Shown here piece by piece: positions 32,369-40,700 of a stretch of 46,556 nt of DNA. The position numbers and the translations under genes are program-made. Numbering within the stretch: the first letter of the stretch is position 1; each line of letters opens with the position of its first letter. The DNA comes from DASPKT01 sp035626475 (lineage in GTDB: Bacteria > Pseudomonadota > Alphaproteobacteria > Azospirillales > Azospirillaceae): positions 1-46,556 of the forward strand of contig DASPNP010000029.1 of NCBI GenBank assembly GCA_035626475.1, written 5' to 3'. The notes beneath the pieces were generated by a model. The model did no database searches. It had not been told where the DNA came from and saw only the letters and a list, made by a program, of their open reading frames with translations.

Positions 32369-34738
32369 TCAGGCGACGCCCGTCTCCAGCCGCACCGGCG
32401 CCCAGGGGCTGGCGGCCAGGAACTCCGCCAGCGGGGCGGCCGCCATGGGACGGGCGATGTGGTAGCCCTGGGCGCTGTCGCAGCCCATGGCGCGCAGCAG
32501 CTCCAGCGCGGCGGCATCCTCCACCCCCTCGGCGGTGGTGCTGTAGCCGAGGCTGTGGCCGACCTCGACGATGGAGCGGACGATCGCCTGGTCCTGCGGC
32601 TGCGATGCCAGCGTCAGCACGAAGCTCTTGTCGATCTTCAGCTCGCGCACCGGCAGGCGGCGGAGATAGGCGAAGGAGGACTGGCCGACGCCGAAATCGT
32701 CGATGGCGAGGTCCAGGCCCCGGTCCGCCAGCCGCTTCAGCACCGATATGGCGGCATCCGGCTCGCCCATGATGGCGCTCTCGGTGATCTCCAGCACCAG
32801 CCGGTCCGGCGTCAGCCCGTGCTCGGCCAGCAGGCCGGCGATGTGGTCGGGCAGGGTCGCGTCGGCCAGGTCGCGCACCGACAGGTTGACCGCGAGCCGC
32901 AGGGCCAGCCCCTGGTCGGTCCAGGCCCGCAGCTGCCGCGCCGCCGTGCCCAGCCCCCAGCGCGAGAGGCGGCGGATGGTGCCGGTCTCCTCGGCCAGCG
33001 GGATGAAGCTGTCGGGCGGGATGAAGCCGCGCTTGGGGTGGATCCAGCGAACCAGCGCCTCGGCGCCGGACAGCCGGCCCGTGGCGAGGTCCAGCTTCGG
33101 CTGGTAGTGCAGCGCCAGCGTGTCCTGTTCGATCGCCTCCTTCAGCTCGCCCATCAGCGACAGGCGCTCCGGCCGGCGCGGATCGGCGGCGGCGTCGTAG
33201 AGGCGGATCGGCGGGTCGGCACGCCGCGCGGCGAACAGCGCCACGTCGGCATGCTGCAGCAGCGCCGTCACCGTCAGCCCATGGTCCGGCGCCAGCGCCG
33301 CGCCCACCGCCACCGCCAGATCGACCGACAGGTCGCCCTCGGCATAGGGCGCCTCGAAGGTCGCGGCGATGCGGGCGGCGGCGTCCGGTACCGCCGCCGG
33401 GTCCATGTCGGGCAGGAGAACGGCGAGGTCGGTGTCGGCCACCCGCGCCACAAGCGCGCCCGGCCCCAGCAGCCCGGCCAACCGCGCGCCGGCATCGGCG
33501 ACCAGCCGGGCGCCGACCTCGTGGCCCAGCGTGTTGTTGATCTCCCGCAGGCGCTCGATCCCGACCAGCAGCAGCGCCGCGCGCCGGCCCGGGTCGGCCA
33601 GCAGCATCCCGCCCACCTCCTCCAGCCGCGTCCGGTTGGCGAGGCCGGTGTCGGCATCGTGCGTCGCCTGGTGGCGGATATGCTCCTCGCGGTCGGCGAT
33701 AGCGTGGGCCATGCTGCCGAGCGCCGTGGAGAGCTGGCCGATCTCGTCCCGCTCGGGCAGGGGCGGGGGCGGGGAATAGTCGCCGGCCTCGATCCGGCGG
33801 GCAACGCGGGCCAGCGCCTCCAGCGGCCGGGTCACGCCGCGGGCGATCATGACCGTGCCGACCAGCGCGGCCAGCAGGCCGCCCACCAGCAGCACGCTCA
33901 GCCAGAAGACGATGGGGCGGTAGGGCTCGAGCGCCGCCGCCAGCGGGTACTGCAGCACCACCGCCACGGCCGGGCTGCCCTGGGCGGTGCGCAGCGGCGA
34001 GGCCATGACCAGCATCTCCTCGCCGCCCAGCACCCGCACCTCGGGCGCCAGCCGCGCCATGCCGCCCGGGGCGGGCAGGTCGCGCAGCGGGTCGCGGACC
34101 GTGTCGGTGGAGGTCACGACCGACCAGGCGCCGGGGCTGGTCTCCGCCACCACGGCGATGGATTTGGAGAGCGAGGACAGGCTGCGCAGGTCGCCGGCGA
34201 AGCCCTTGTCGACGGGCACCAGGATGGCGATGAAGGCCAGCGGCTGCGGCGCCAGCACCGGCACCACCACCATGCGCCAGACCCGCCCATCCAGCACCGC
34301 CAGCGCGGCGGCGCGGCCCTCCACCGTGGCCTGGTCCATCAGGTCGGGATAGGCGAAGCGGCCGCCGCCCATCTCGGCGCCCGGGCGGCCGGTGTCCACG
34401 GCGATGCCGCCATCCAGATCCAGCAGCAGCATGCGGTCGGCGCCGATGCGGCGGCCGAAGTTGCGCAGCGCCGACAGGACGGTGGCGTGCTCGCGCTGGG
34501 CGATGCTCTGGCGCAGGGCATAGTCCAGCGACAGGATCTTGCCGCCCTCGGCCAGCCGCCGCGCCAGCACCTCCAGCTGCCGGTCCAGCAGCTCGGCCGA
34601 CTGCTCCAGCGCGTCCTGGCCCTCGCGGATCAGCACCCGCCGGGCGACGCCGTAGACGGTCGCCGCTGTCGCCAGCTGCACCGCGACGAGCGTCACCACC
34701 AGGAACAGGGCCAGCCGGTTGCGAAGGCCGAGGGCCAA
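32369..34738 (-). CDS. Membrane GGDEF-EAL protein with degenerate GGDEF (c-di-GMP phosphodiesterase)
   Basis: A 789-residue receptor: transmembrane helix 8-30, periplasmic sensor of about 245 residues, transmembrane 276-299, HAMP about 300-355, GGDEF-like 360-525, EAL 530-785. The GGDEF site reads ADTDL (434-438), so cyclase activity is unlikely. The EAL domain keeps Glu560 (EAL), Asn618, Glu650 (EITES), Asp680 and Asp681, Lys701 and Glu737, so it should hydrolyse c-di-GMP. The layout recalls LapD-type receptors but with intact EAL residues. The start is TTG 34738 with GAGGAGGGGGG upstream, 10 bases after the cupredoxin stop; the genes are likely co-transcribed. Confidence 0.9.
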   Translation of the reverse strand: MALGLRNRLALFLVVTLVAVQLATAATVYGVARRVLIREGQDALEQSAELLDRQLEVLARRLAEGGKILSLDYALRQSIAQREHATVLSALRNFGRRIGADRMLLLDLDGGIAVDTGRPGAEMGGGRFAYPDLMDQATVEGRAAALAVLDGRVWRMVVVPVLAPQPLAFIAILVPVDKGFAGDLRSLSSLSKSIAVVAETSPGAWSVVTSTDTVRDPLRDLPAPGGMARLAPEVRVLGGEEMLVMASPLRTAQGSPAVAVVLQYPLAAALEPYRPIVFWLSVLLVGGLLAALVGTVMIARGVTRPLEALARVARRIEAGDYSPPPPLPERDEIGQLSTALGSMAHAIADREEHIRHQATHDADTGLANRTRLEEVGGMLLADPGRRAALLLVGIERLREINNTLGHEVGARLVADAGARLAGLLGPGALVARVADTDLAVLLPDMDPAAVPDAAARIAATFEAPYAEGDLSVDLAVAVGAALAPDHGLTVTALLQHADVALFAARRADPPIRLYDAAADPRRPERLSLMGELKEAIEQDTLALHYQPKLDLATGRLSGAEALVRWIHPKRGFIPPDSFIPLAEETGTIRRLSRWGLGTAARQLRAWTDQGLALRLAVNLSVRDLADATLPDHIAGLLAEHGLTPDRLVLEITESAIMGEPDAAISVLKRLADRGLDLAIDDFGVGQSSFAYLRRLPVRELKIDKSFVLTLASQPQDQAIVRSIVEVGHSLGYSTTAEGVEDAAALELLRAMGCDSAQGYHIARPMAAAPLAEFLAASPWAPVRLETGVA

Positions 34739-34748
34739 TCCCCCCTCC

Positions 34749-35414
34749 TCAGTAGCGCGACTGCGTGGGATCGGGGCGGCTGTCCGGCAGCAGGTTCTTC
34801 AGTGCCACCTCCGCCGCAGCGCCGGCGGCCACCGTCACGGGCTGCGTCGGCTCCGGCGCGCCGGGGCGCAGGCGCGGGCTCCAGACCCGCAGCGTCTGCG
34901 GCCCGTCGGGCGCGCCGGCCAGCGTCGCGCGGCCCTCGGCGTCGGTCACGGCGAAATGCGCGCTGTCGGCGACATAAACGTAGGCGACCATCGAGTCGTG
35001 GATGTTGCAGCCCAGCGCCACCACCCCGGCCTTGTCGAAGGGCAGGGCGTCCGAGCTCTGCCCCGGGTTCAGCTGCGTGTCCAGCGGCCGGGCGGGAGAG
35101 AAGGAGAAGACGTGGTGCCGGGTTTCGTCGCTGTTGCGGAAGGTGACGGTGGCGCCGGCCCGGATGACCTGGACATAGGGCGTGAAGACCTCGTCCCTCT
35201 GGTCGACCATGGTCGCGCCGGCCTTCGGCGCGGCCGGTCCCTTCACCCCTTCCAGCAGCACGACAGCGTCGGGGACGGGGGCGCCGCCCTCGTCGACCAC
35301 CCGCACCTGCAGGTCGGCGGCGGCGGCAAGGCCGGGCAGCAGGAGGGCAGGCAGCAGTAGGACGGCGGACAGGGCCGGGAGGCCTCTCCGTACGGCCAGG
35401 GGCCACTTGGTCAT
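34749..35414 (-). CDS. Periplasmic cupredoxin-like protein (methylamine-utilisation-like)
   Basis: A 221-residue exported protein (signal LLLPALLLPGLAAAA). Residues 35-60 resemble a carboxypeptidase-regulatory beta-sandwich strand. A cupredoxin-like domain follows with a possible blue-copper set: His100/His101 (RHHVFSFS), Cys136, His139 and Met142 (LGCNIHDSM). Proteins of this type are often labelled methylamine utilisation protein, without proof, and occur beside GGDEF-EAL genes. It may sense or carry copper or electrons for the downstream receptor. ATG 35414 has AGGAGC upstream; the longer frame is not coding-like. Confidence 0.8.
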   Translation of the reverse strand: MTKWPLAVRRGLPALSAVLLLPALLLPGLAAAADLQVRVVDEGGAPVPDAVVLLEGVKGPAAPKAGATMVDQRDEVFTPYVQVIRAGATVTFRNSDETRHHVFSFSPARPLDTQLNPGQSSDALPFDKAGVVALGCNIHDSMVAYVYVADSAHFAVTDAEGRATLAGAPDGPQTLRVWSPRLRPGAPEPTQPVTVAAGAAAEVALKNLLPDSRPDPTQSRY

Positions 35415-35556
35415 GCGGGGTGCTCCTGAAGGCGGATGCCGTGCGCCGCGGAGCTTAGCGCAAAACCGCGCGCCGGTCGCCACCCCGTCAAGCGCATTGC
35501 CAAGCGGCCGGGGATATGGCCCCGTGCCGGGAGCGCACGCCATCATCCGGGACCAT

Positions 35557-36309
35557 ATGGACATCTGGCTCCAGCTCGGCCTCGCCGCCGCCGCCTTCGC
35601 CGCCGGGGCCATCAACGCCGTGGCCGGTGGCGGCACCTTCCTGACTTTCCCGATGCTGGTCTTCGCCGGCGTGCCGCCGGTGCAGGCCAACGCCACCAGC
35701 ACGGTGGCGCTGTTCCCCGGCAGCTTCTCGGCCATGGCGGCCTACCGCAAGGACATCGGCCAGCTGAAGGGCGTGATCCACATCTCCTCCTTCTTCGGCA
35801 TCAGCCTGGTGGGCGGGCTGCTGGGGGCGCTGCTGCTGCTGTGGACGCCGCAGGAGGTGTTCCAGTGGATCATCCCCTGGCTGCTGCTGTTCGCGACGCT
35901 GCTCTTCGCTTTCGGCAAGCCGGTCAGCGCCTGGATCTCGCGCCGCTACACCATGACGGCGGGGCCGCTGCTGGCGGTGCAGTTCGTCGTGTCGATCTAT
36001 GGCGGCTATTTCGGCGGCGGCATCGGCATCCTCATGCTGGCGTCGCTGGGGCTGTTCGGGCTCAAGGATCTGCACGCCATGAACGGGCTGAAGACCATGG
36101 TGGTGGGCAGCCTGAACGCCGTCGCCACCGTCACCTTCGTGGCCGCCGGGGCGGTGGAGTGGCTGGCGGTGGCGGTGATGCTGCCGGCCGCCGTGGCGGG
36201 CGGCTATGGCGGCGCCGCCCTGGCGCGCCGGGTGCCGCAGCCGGTGCTGCGCGCCTTCATCCTGGCCGTCGCCTCGGCCATGACCGGCTACTTCTTCCTG
36301 GAAGGATGA
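35557..36309 (+). CDS. TSUP family (TauE/SafE) membrane permease
   Basis: A 250-residue, very hydrophobic protein with about seven helices. INAVAGGGTFLTFPML and YGGYFGGGIGILML are the two inverted-repeat signatures of TSUP anion/sulfur-compound transporters. The substrate is unknown, perhaps sulfite, sulfonate or thiosulfate. ATG 35557 is divergent from the cupredoxin gene. It lies upstream of the borosin gene on the same strand with 142 bases between, so it probably has a separate promoter. Confidence 0.9.
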   Translation: MDIWLQLGLAAAAFAAGAINAVAGGGTFLTFPMLVFAGVPPVQANATSTVALFPGSFSAMAAYRKDIGQLKGVIHISSFFGISLVGGLLGALLLLWTPQEVFQWIIPWLLLFATLLFAFGKPVSAWISRRYTMTAGPLLAVQFVVSIYGGYFGGGIGILMLASLGLFGLKDLHAMNGLKTMVVGSLNAVATVTFVAAGAVEWLAVAVMLPAAVAGGYGGAALARRVPQPVLRAFILAVASAMTGYFFLEG

Positions 36310-36317
36310 GGCGGTCG

Positions 36318-36346
36318 TTGGAAGCTAATTCAACTCTGAGTAATTA
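36318..36346 (+). promoter_or_regulatory. Possible promoter of the borosin gene, with 5' UTR hairpin
   Basis: A locally AT-rich patch offers TTGGAA (36318-36323), 17-base spacer, TAATTA (36341-36346). The match to -10 is weak. A 7-bp hairpin, 36365-36371 with 36389-36395 (CCCAAGG/CCTTGGG), lies in the presumed leader. Confidence 0.3.
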
Positions 36347-36451
36347 ATTCACGGCCGGACTACCCCCAAGGGCTTGAGCCCCGACCCTCCTTGGGTGAAG
36401 ATGTCCATCCCGGGGAACGGCCCGGGCGGGGTCCAGAAGGAACGGGGAAAG

Positions 36452-37765
36452 ATGCCGGACAGCCTCATGCGGGACACCACTGTGCCCGGCGCCGTGCGCC
36501 AGGGGCGCCTCACCATCGTCGGCAGCGGCATCAAGTCGATCGCCCACCTGACGCGCGAGGCCATCGGGCACATACGCGCCGCCGACATCGTCTTCCACGC
36601 CACCGCCGACGCCATCTCGGAAGCCGACATCCGGGCGCTGAACCCGAACGCCGTGAACCTCACCGGCCTCTACGGAAGCGACAAGCACCGTGCCGCCACC
36701 TACGCCGACATGGCGGAAGCGATGCTGGCGGCGGCACGCGGGGGCCGGGAGGTGGTCGGCGTCTTCTACGGCCATCCCGGCTGGTTCGTCGATCCGGCGA
36801 AGAAGGCGCTGGAGATCGCCGACCGCGAGGGCATCCCCGCCCGCATGCTGCCCGGCATCTCCTCGGTCGACTGCCTGCTGGCCGATCTGCGGGTCGATCC
36901 CTGCGTCGAGGGCTGCCAGATCCTGGACGCCACCGACCTGCTGGTCCGCCACCGCCCGGTGGTGACCGCGAACCATGTCGTCATCCTGCAGGTGGGGCTC
37001 GTCGGCACCGAGATGCGGCCGGTGGGGGGCAGCCGCCCCGCCAGGACGATGCTGCTGGAGCGGCTGATCTCGCTCTACGGCGCCGGGCATCCGAGCGTGC
37101 TCTATGTCGGCGCGGTGCAGCCGGGGGCCGAGGCGCGCACCTGGCGCCGGCCGCTGGGCGCCTACCGCGATGACTCCACGCTCATGTCGATCCCGCTGGG
37201 CAGCACCCTGTACCTGCCGCCGCGCGAACGGCTGGAGGAGGACCAATCGGTGCGCGAGGCCCTGCGGCAGGCGCCGCCGGCGCCCGCGGGAGGGATGGGG
37301 CGGCCCGCCGCCGCGCCGGTCCTGTCGGCCGGCCTCTACGACCTGCTCTTCGCCCTGGCGACCGATCCGGCGCAGGCGGAGGCCTTCCGCGCCGATCCGG
37401 GCGCCGTCCTGGCGCGCCACGGGCTGACGGAGGGTGAGCGGGCCGTGCTGCTGGGCCGCGCCGCCGCGCCCGCCATCCGCGCCGAGGACGGCCCGCAGCA
37501 CGTCGACGACCCGGCGACGACGCCCGAGGAGACCGATCCGGCCGCCGAGCCGCAGCATGTCGATCCGGAAACCGAGCCGCTCGACCCTGCGCGCGAGCCC
37601 CAGCACATCGATCCCGCCCGCGAACCCCAGCACATCGACCCGGCCAGGGAGCCGCAGCACGTCGATCCCGCGAGGGAGCCCCAGCACATCGACCCGGCGC
37701 GCGAACCGCAGCACATCGACCCCATGCGCGAGCCGCAGCATGTGGACGATGAGACGACCGGCTGA
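36452..37765 (+). CDS. Fused borosin-type peptide alpha-N-methyltransferase and precursor
   Basis: A 437-residue protein. Residues 19-268 are a tetrapyrrole-methylase-fold SAM enzyme matching fungal OphMA: TIVGSGIKSI, VVGVFYGHPGWFVDP, RMLPGISSVDCLLADL. Tyr74, Arg80, Tyr84 and Tyr106 align with OphMA catalytic Tyr66, Arg72, Tyr76 and Tyr98 at constant offset 8, as recalled. Residues 292-336 are helical and SonA-like (PGAVLARHGLTEGERAVLLG), the expected recognition domain. Residues 347-437 are a tail with eight PQH(V/I)D motifs, the putative core to be methylated on backbone nitrogens. In borosins the enzyme and its substrate peptide share one chain or occur as pairs; this is the single-chain form. 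No protease is adjacent. ATG 36452 has AGGAACGGGG upstream. The stop abuts the next gene. Confidence 0.87.
   Translation: MPDSLMRDTTVPGAVRQGRLTIVGSGIKSIAHLTREAIGHIRAADIVFHATADAISEADIRALNPNAVNLTGLYGSDKHRAATYADMAEAMLAAARGGREVVGVFYGHPGWFVDPAKKALEIADREGIPARMLPGISSVDCLLADLRVDPCVEGCQILDATDLLVRHRPVVTANHVVILQVGLVGTEMRPVGGSRPARTMLLERLISLYGAGHPSVLYVGAVQPGAEARTWRRPLGAYRDDSTLMSIPLGSTLYLPPRERLEEDQSVREALRQAPPAPAGGMGRPAAAPVLSAGLYDLLFALATDPAQAEAFRADPGAVLARHGLTEGERAVLLGRAAAPAIRAEDGPQHVDDPATTPEETDPAAEPQHVDPETEPLDPAREPQHIDPAREPQHIDPAREPQHVDPAREPQHIDPAREPQHIDPMREPQHVDDETTG
37547..37747 (+). repeat. 27-bp coding tandem repeat, predicted core peptide array
   Basis: In-frame units EPQH(I/V)DPxR start at 37595, 37622, 37649, 37676 and 37703. 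Before them are EPQHVDPET (37547) and a short EPLDPAR (37574); after them a final EPQHVD (37730). A lone GPQHVDD lies earlier, at 37490. The DNA varies at third positions (for example CCC/CCG, GCC/GCG/GCA-type changes), so protein sequence is more conserved than DNA. Confidence 0.9.
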
Positions 37766-40700
37766 ATGCGACTGACCACGCGGGAGGCCAGGGTTACGGG
37801 CGTATCGGCCGCGCGCAGCCGCGGCGTGCCGGAACTTGCCCGCGTCCTGCTGTCGCTCGCCCTTCTGGTCCCGGCTCTCCTGGGCATGCCGGCCCCGGCC
37901 GCCGCCCAGGGCTGGCCTCCGGCGACCACCGCCATCGCCTTCGATCCCATCGACGCCGCGCGCGGCCAGCCCAAGGGCTACATCACCGCCCTGGTCCAGG
38001 ACGGACGCGGCTTCGTCTGGATCGGCACCAACGAGGGGCTGGTCCGCTATGACGGCCAGCAATCCGTCCTCTACGAGTACGGGGCCGAGGGACCCCATAC
38101 GCTCCCCAATGGCTTCATCCGCAGCCTGATGGCGGACGCGGAAGGGCGGATCTGGATCGGCACCAATTCGGGCGGCCTCGCCGTGTACGAGCCGGCCATC
38201 GGCGCCGTCCGCCGCATCCCCGGGGGTGTCGGCGGGATCGCCGGCACGCTGGTCTCCGCCCTGGCGCCGGACGGGGCGGACGGGGTCTGGGTCGGCACGA
38301 AGGAGGGGCTGCAGCGCCTAGACGCATCCGGTGCGGTGAGTCGGGCGCCGGGCGCTGTCGGAGTCGATCCGGTGCGCGCGCTGCTGCGCGACCGGTCGGG
38401 CACGCTCTGGATCGGCATGGAGGCCGGGCTGTACGCCTGGGCACCGGGCCTGCCCGAGCCGTCCAGGATCGAGACCGGATCGCTGGCGGCCATCACAGCT
38501 TTCGCGGAGGAGGGCGGCATCGTCTGGATCGGCGGCGGCGACGGCGGCCTCTGGTCGGTACGCGCCGACCGCCCGGGAGAGCCCGCCCGCCCGGCGCGCC
38601 TGCGGCTGCCGGCCGGCCCGGGCCGCGGCGTGACGGCCATCGCGGCGGGCGGTGACGGCCGGCTGTGGATCGCCACCGCCGGCGCCGGGCTATTCCTGCT
38701 CGACCCCGCCAGCGGCGACGTGACCTCCATCCGGGCGGACTCGCAGGCGGGCGCCGGCCTCAGCGACGATTGGGTCCAGGCCCTGCTGCGGGACCGTTCC
38801 GGCCTTGTCTGGGTGGGGACCCGGCGGGGGCTGGACCGCCACGACCCCCGCGCCCGCGCCTTCCACACGCTGCCGGAACCGGCGGCCGGCCAGCCGGTGG
38901 CCAATCTCGATGTCATGGGAATGGTGGCGCGGCGCGGCGGCGGCTTCTGGATCGGCGCGGGAAGCCGCGGCCTGCAGCTGCTGCCGGACGTGACGCGCCG
39001 GCCGGACCCGGACCCGCGGCTGGCGGGCGAGGTGCTGCTGGCCTTCCATGAGGAGCCGGACGGGACGCTCTATGCCGGCGGCGATGGCGGGCTGTTCCGG
39101 CTGGACCCGGGGGCGGCCGTGGCCGAGCCGGTGGAACTTCCCGGGGCACCCGCCGTGCGGGCGCTGCTGATGGAGGGGGATGCGCTCTGGGTCGGCACCC
39201 TGTCCGGCCTGGTCAGGCTGGACCGGCGCAGCGGCGAGGCCAGGCTCCTCACCCATGATCCCGGGGACCCGGCCAGCCTGTCGGACAACCGGGTGCGCGT
39301 CCTGCGGCGCGACCCCGGCGGGCGGCTCTGGATCGGGACGGAGGCCGGGCTGAACCTGAAGGCCGCGGATGCGGACCGGTTCCGCCGCGTGCCCCTCGGC
39401 GGCGGCACCGGCGGGGAGAACGTCACCTCCATGCAGGCGGACCGCGAGGGCCGCCTCTGGGTCGGGACCTACGGCGCCGGCATTCATGTCATCGGGCCAG
39501 GAGGCGGGGCGGGGGCCGAGCCGGCGCCCGTCCTGCGCGTGGATCGGGCGCGGGGCCTGCCGCACGACAATGTCTGCACCCTGCTGCTGGACATGGATGG
39601 GAACGTCTGGGCCAGCACCGACGCCGGCCTGGCCCGCATCGCGCCCGCCACGCTTGAGGTTCAGGCCTTCGACCGCGCCGACGGGCTGCGGATCGAGTCC
39701 TACTGGACGGACGCCGGCGCGCGCGCCGCCAATGGCGACCTGCTGTTCGGCGGGGTTGGCGGCGTGACGGTCGTCCGGCCCCCGCTGGTGACGCCCTGGC
39801 GCTACGAAGCCCCGCTGGCCGTCACCGAGATCGCCGTCGGCGGCCGGCCGGTGCCGCCGGAAGCGGGCCGCGACGCACCGCTGGAGATATCGCCGGCCGA
39901 CCGCGGCTTCAGCGTCCGCTTCGCTGCGCTGGACTTTTCGGCGCCGGAGCGCAACCGCTACGCCTATCGGCTGGAGGGGTTCGACGAGGACTGGATCGCC
40001 GCCCGCGCCGATCAGCGTGTGGCCGTCTACTCCAACCTCCCGCCCGGCGCCTACCGCCTCCTGGTGCGGGGCACGAACCGGGTCGGTCAGTGGACGGAGG
40101 CGCCGCTTGCGCTGTCGATCCGGGTCCTGCCGTCCTGGTACCAGACGCTCTGGTTCCGGGGGGCGCTGCTCCTGGCCGGGCTGATGGTCGTGGCCGGCCT
40201 GGTCCAGGGGCGCACCGCCTATCTGCGCCGCCGCCAGGAGGAGCTGGAGCGTCAGGTGCGGCAGCGCACGGCCGAGCTGGCGGATCAGCGCGACCAGCTG
40301 ATGCGCACGCTGGAGGAGCTTCGGCTCACCAAGGATAATCTGGTCCAGCACGAGAAGCTGGCCTCGCTCGGCCAGCTGGTCGCCGGCATCGCGCACGAGG
40401 TGAACACGCCCGTCGGCATCATCGTCAGCGCCGCCTCGCATCTGGAGGAGGAGCTCTCCACCATCCAGGCGAGCCTGGGCGACGGCAAGCTGACCAAGTC
40501 CCAGCTGAAGCGCTTCATCGGCGCGGCCGACGACGCCGCGGGGCTCATCACCAAGAACGCCCAGCGCTCGGCCGAGCTGATCCGCTCCTTCAAGCAGGTG
40601 GCGGCCGACCGGACCAGCGAGGAGGCGAGGGCGATCGACCTCGGGCCCTATCTCGAGGACGTCATGCACACGATCAGCCCGCTGCTCCGCGAGAGCCGTG

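Noticed and set aside
32369..34738. Diguanylate cyclase activity.
   Set aside because: The GGDEF signature is ADTDL, lacking the catalytic residues.
32312..35146. Plus-strand 944-codon open frame.
   Set aside because: It covers the GGDEF-EAL and cupredoxin genes in antisense and has low-complexity Gly/Arg/Gln/His composition.
36374..36451. Upstream in-frame extension of the borosin gene (TTG 36374 or ATG 36402).
   Set aside because: ATG 36452 has the best ribosome site, and the extra residues are not part of the methyltransferase fold; the 36402 start remains possible.
37547..37747. Regular direct repeats considered as a CRISPR array.
   Set aside because: Units are contiguous 27-bp in-frame coding repeats without spacers.
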